Position numbers and translations under genes: made by a program. 7,671 bases of DNA from positions 1,972 through 9,642 of the forward strand of contig DMPB01000103.1 of NCBI GenBank assembly GCA_003456175.1, given 5' to 3'. Within the stretch, counting starts at the first letter, position 1, and each line of letters starts with the position of its first letter. The notes below the pieces were generated by a model that saw only the letters and a program-made list of their open reading frames with translations, was not told where the DNA came from and did no database searches. Source of the stretch: Chitinophagaceae bacterium (lineage in GTDB: Bacteria; Bacteroidota; Bacteroidia; Chitinophagales; Chitinophagaceae). Shown here one piece after another: positions 6,101-7,671 of this stretch.

Positions 6101-6579
6101 TAGGCGCTAATATGAAGGCGGCGGCTGCAGCTATCGCAGCCATGCAACAACACGATATTGCTCAACTAGAAGCCAAGGGTTTGTTGGAGGTAGACTTGAC
6201 AAATACCACCGTTACAATTACATTAGCCGATGTTGAAATTACTGCAGAAGACATCCCTGGTTGGAGTGTAGCCTCTAAAGGAGCACTCACAGTAGCGTTG
6301 GATATTACGATAACTGAACAACTTAAGCAAGAGGGTGATGCAAGAGAGTTTATAAATCGTGTACAAAATATTCGCAAAGAAAATGGCTATGAACTTACAG
6401 ACCGTATATTCGTAACCGTTCAGGCAGGTGAGCTTGAACAAAGCTTACAACCATTTAACAACTATATAAGCACCGAAATTTTAGCAGACGATATTGTTTT
6501 TGTTAACGAATTAGAGGGTGGCATTGAAATTGATGTTAACGATGTTGTGCTAAAAGTAAGTGTAACAAAAAAAGGCTAA
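3193..6579 (+). CDS. ileS: Isoleucyl-tRNA synthetase, type 2, with altered HIGH motif (GIHH)
   Basis: This cytoplasmic enzyme activates isoleucine with ATP, charges tRNA-Ile, and hydrolyses misactivated valine. It has 1128 residues, usual for Bacteroidota. The catalytic signature after PPSANGMP is GIHH (58-61) instead of HxGH. The second signature is KMSKR (676-680). PYSPAAGTGLSSHE (183-196) lacks the Cys pair that binds zinc in some homologues. The CP1 editing domain has WTTTPWTLPSN (240-250) and GTGIVHTAPAFGADD (362-376), with Asp376 the likely editing aspartate. DVWFDSG (577-583) and EGVDQTRGWFY (611-621) return to the catalytic core. The anticodon-binding helices include LSNWYVRLCRRRFWKG (801-816). 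A type-2 C-terminal region follows VRQPL (909-913). I chose the ATG at 3193 over a TTG ten codons upstream because the family starts near QYKAFEGSMNLP and the bases before it are A/T-rich. The DksA-like gene follows after 5 bases. Confidence 0.97.
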   Translation: MNAQYKAFEGSMNLPSVEKEILAKWQAEQAFEQSVALREGAPSFVFYEGPPSANGMPGIHHVISRTLKDLVCRYKTMQGFQVERKGGWDTHGLPVELGVEKELEITKEDIGHKISVEAYNQKCREAVLRYKKEWDDITTKMGYWVDLNNPYITFENNYIESLWWLLQKMYNRGLLYESVSIQPYSPAAGTGLSSHELNQPGTYKDVKDTSAVALFKAVRNDNSAFLFDAAEGNDVYLSAWTTTPWTLPSNLGLTVGAAIEYVLVHTFNPYTHVAQYIVIAKNLLGKYFKSEGENADFSAYTADQKIIPWRIVTTCSGAQLEGIGYEQLLPYEANNDAAIKAITPDAVPFKVLCGDFVTTEDGTGIVHTAPAFGADDYKVGKKYNIGILTLVDREGKFVDGLGEFSGRYVKNYKDDANYADVNVDIAVKLKLEGRTLKVEKYEHSYPHCWRTDKPILYYPLDAWFIKTSALKERMVQLNQTINWKPKSTGEGRFGNWLENMVDWNLSRSRYWGTPLPIWRTEDGTEEVCIGSIAELQAKLHPESPVQEITDLHKPQVDQVILVSPSGKKMMRVPDLIDVWFDSGAMPYAQHHFPFENKAAFAKNYPASFIAEGVDQTRGWFYTLHAIASLVKEDVEAELKAAGLWEGSGIQAAGEQAGVAYKTVVSNGLVLDKNGNKMSKRLGNVVNPFETIEKFGADATRWYLITNASPWDNLKFDLNGIQEVQRKFFGTLYNTYQFFVLYANVDGFAFREAYIPIQERPEIDRWILSTLHTLIEDVTNAFDDYEPTQAGRLVETFVDEHLSNWYVRLCRRRFWKGEYEADKIAAYQTLYECLETVLRLIAPISPFFSEAVFSRLNAVTERFTERSIHHTNFPKANMSMIDKALEERMQLAQDVCSLVLSLRKKVNIKVRQPLQKVLIPVLNPEMKAQLERVEDLIKSEVNVKELTYITETEGVIKKKIKANFKTLGARLGANMKAAAAAIAAMQQHDIAQLEAKGLLEVDLTNTTVTITLADVEITAEDIPGWSVASKGALTVALDITITEQLKQEGDAREFINRVQNIRKENGYELTDRIFVTVQAGELEQSLQPFNNYISTEILADDIVFVNELEGGIEIDVNDVVLKVSVTKKG
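4881..4893 (+). repeat. ACCTTNCGGTAAA motif, copy 4 (inside ileS)
   Basis: ACCTTCCGGTAAA lies within ileS codons for Pro-Ser-Gly-Lys-Lys. It is two bases after a TACTAGTA palindrome (4871-4878). Its strand and reading phase differ from those of copy 5, so a shared peptide motif does not explain both. Confidence 0.55.
5776..5788 (-). repeat. ACCTTNCGGTAAA motif, copy 5 (inside ileS)
   Basis: The minus strand reads ACCTTTCGGTAAA, identical to copy 3; with one more base (5775) the match is 14 bases. On the plus strand the core TTACCGAAAG occurs twice, 12 bases apart (5765-5774 and 5777-5786), encoding Thr-Glu-Arg twice. Confidence 0.55.
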
Positions 6580-6584
6580 GAACG

Positions 6585-7604
6585 ATGGCTACAAAGAAAC
6601 CCACCCCAAAAGCAGCACCTAAAAAAGCTGCTAAAGCAGCGCCACCAAAAGCGGCAGCGCCTGCTAAAAAAGCTACACCTGCTGCAAAGCCTGCAGCCAA
6701 GGCAGCCCCAGCTAAAAAAGCTGTACAGGTAGCTGCTAAAAAGGCCGCTCCTGCTAAAAAAGCTGCTCCTGCCAAAGTAGAAAAGCCAGTTGCAAAACCT
6801 GTTGCTAAAAAAGCTGCACCACCTGCACCTGCCAAAAAGGCTGCTACTACTGCTAAACCTGAAGCACCGGCAAAGCCAGCACCAAAAGTAGTAGAAGCAA
6901 AACCAGCGCCAGTTCAAAAATCTGGGAAACCGCTACCCAAAAAAGGTACTAAAGCTTCTAGAGAGGCAGCCATAGAAAAAGCTAACAAACAAATTAAGGC
7001 TGCTAAAGCTGCTAAATCGGGTAGGGTTGAAACCAAACGTCCGGTTGAGGCTGGTCCGGCACCCATCACTGCTTACAAAAAACCTGAGCGTAAGCAACAG
7101 AAGGAAGAAGTGGTTAAAGAGGTAAAAGTGCCAAAGCTTACAGTAAAAACATCTATTCCCTACACACCTGGTTACACTTCACTAGACAAGCGTGTAGATA
7201 ATCAAAAAACACAAGAACCATTGGTAAGATATAGCGATACAGAACTGAATGAGTTCAGAGAGTTAATTAACAGAAAGTTAGAAGCTGCTAAAAAAGAATT
7301 AGCCTATTTACAAGGTTTGATTACCCGTAAAGATGATATGAGTGGCGATGAAAGCGATGCTAAGTATGCTACTATGGAAGATGGTAGCCTTAGTATGGAG
7401 CGTGAGCAGCTTAGCCAAATGGCAAGCCGCCAAGTTGATTTTATCGATAAGTTAGAAAAGGCTATCGTACGTATTGAAAATAAAACTTACGGTATTTGCA
7501 GAGTTACAGGTAAGCTTATTGATAAAAATCGCTTACGTGCTGTACCGCATGCTACATTAAGTTTAGAAGCTAAGTTAGGTTTGGTAAAGCCAAGTGCTGA
7601 ATAA
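6585..7604 (+). CDS. DksA/TraR-family regulator, zinc-less, with histone-H1-like Ala/Lys/Pro tail
   Basis: The 339 residues fall into three parts. Residues 1 to about 145 are almost only Ala, Lys and Pro with repeats such as PAKKA and AAPAKK, like histone H1 or AlgP tails; they are probably disordered and may bind DNA or RNA. Residues 146 to about 212 are a polar linker. Residues 213-330 are DksA/TraR-like: a coiled-coil pair (LNEFRELINRKLEAAKKEL and a helix ending DFIDKLEKAIVRIENK), then YGICRVTGKLIDKNRLRAVP. In canonical DksA this end holds a CxxC...CxxC zinc site. Here only Cys305 remains; the other positions read Thr308 and roughly Ser326 and Ala329. The family acts in the RNA polymerase secondary channel, often with ppGpp. 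Whether this one does is inference; GDESDAKYA (254-262) is a candidate tip. The ATG lies 5 bases after the ileS stop and a terminator follows, so it is probably cotranscribed with ileS. Confidence 0.9.
   Translation: MATKKPTPKAAPKKAAKAAPPKAAAPAKKATPAAKPAAKAAPAKKAVQVAAKKAAPAKKAAPAKVEKPVAKPVAKKAAPPAPAKKAATTAKPEAPAKPAPKVVEAKPAPVQKSGKPLPKKGTKASREAAIEKANKQIKAAKAAKSGRVETKRPVEAGPAPITAYKKPERKQQKEEVVKEVKVPKLTVKTSIPYTPGYTSLDKRVDNQKTQEPLVRYSDTELNEFRELINRKLEAAKKELAYLQGLITRKDDMSGDESDAKYATMEDGSLSMEREQLSQMASRQVDFIDKLEKAIVRIENKTYGICRVTGKLIDKNRLRAVPHATLSLEAKLGLVKPSAE
6590..7020 (+). repeat. Low-complexity degenerate repeats encoding the Ala/Lys/Pro tail
   Basis: Short units of the type CCTGCTAAAAAAGCTGCT recur imperfectly, for example near 6661, 6709, 6733 and 6751. 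They vary between GCT, GCA, GCC and GCG for Ala and between AAA and AAG for Lys. The varied third positions suggest selection on the peptide composition as well as DNA-level slippage. The antisense frames over this stretch are open only because of the composition. Confidence 0.75.
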
Positions 7605-7633
7605 CTTAAATAAATAGTCAGCTCACTTTATTT

Positions 7634-7662
7634 AAAACGCCAAACTAAGTTTGGCGTTTTTT
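7634..7662 (+). terminator. Rho-independent terminator of the ileS-dksA-like unit
   Basis: AAAACGCCAAACT (7634-7646) and AGTTTGGCGTTTT (7648-7660) are perfect complements, realistically an 11-bp stem with a CTAAG loop. The stem ends in a run of six T (7657-7662), with the matching A-run on the left. It lies 29 bases after the stop codon. The A and T flanks would let it work on both strands. Confidence 0.9.
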
Positions 7663-7671
7663 GTTGATTCT

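Noticed and set aside
6567..6585. A -1 slip at the A7 run at the ileS end would fuse IleRS to the DksA-like protein
   Set aside because: The -1 frame is indeed open into the ATG at 6585, but only five codons are involved. The run lacks a proper X XXY YYZ phase, and no stimulatory structure is visible, so chance is the better explanation.
6536..6917. Two long antisense frames over the Ala/Lys/Pro repeats (6536-6835 and 6576-6917)
   Set aside because: Their Ala/Gly/Phe-rich or Ser/Arg/Phe-rich products are mirror images of the low-complexity codons on the plus strand, with no start context or recognisable domain.
6590..7020. CRISPR-like or tandem array
   Set aside because: The repeats are degenerate, have no regular spacers, and stay in one reading frame as Ala/Lys/Pro codons.

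Overview
The window looks like a chromosomal housekeeping region of a Bacteroidota bacterium, most likely from the Chitinophagaceae/Chitinophagales. The evidence is a type-2 isoleucyl-tRNA synthetase of the Bacteroidota form, immediately followed by a zinc-less DksA/TraR protein with an Ala/Lys/Pro tail. A TAnnTTTG-type promoter box lies before atpG, translation starts are A/T-rich without Shine-Dalgarno sequences, and base composition is moderately AT-rich. I see no mobile element, CRISPR array, tRNA or rRNA, and no intergenic stretch longer than 300 bases.

Layout, left to right. (1) Bases 1-327 are the 3' end of a small membrane protein gene that enters from outside the window. (2) atpG (F1-ATPase gamma) has its own promoter-like box and ends in a rho-independent terminator. 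(3) scpB (chromosome condensation) starts only 15 bases after that terminator's T-run. (4) A 45-base perfect hairpin separates scpB from a convergent short-chain dehydrogenase gene on the minus strand. (5) A 199-base divergent intergenic region holds two inverted copies of a short repeated motif and a GC-rich hairpin. (6) ileS and a DksA-like gene form a tight two-gene unit (5-base gap), closed by a strong rho-independent terminator.

Functionally, atpG, scpB, ileS and the DksA-like gene serve energy conversion, chromosome segregation, translation and probably growth-rate control of transcription. The SDR gene is an accessory metabolic enzyme. Pairing ileS with a DksA-like gene could link amino-acid charging to control of RNA polymerase; that link is inference.

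Three observations stand out. First, a 13-base motif, ACCTTNCGGTAAA, occurs five times on both strands, in intergenic DNA and inside ileS. Every CGGTAAA I could find in the window belongs to a copy, which suggests a genome-wide signal such as an uptake sequence or a protein-binding site. Second, IleRS carries the altered class I signature GIHH in place of HIGH. Third, the DksA-like protein has a histone-H1-like tail of about 145 residues and has lost three of the four zinc cysteines.
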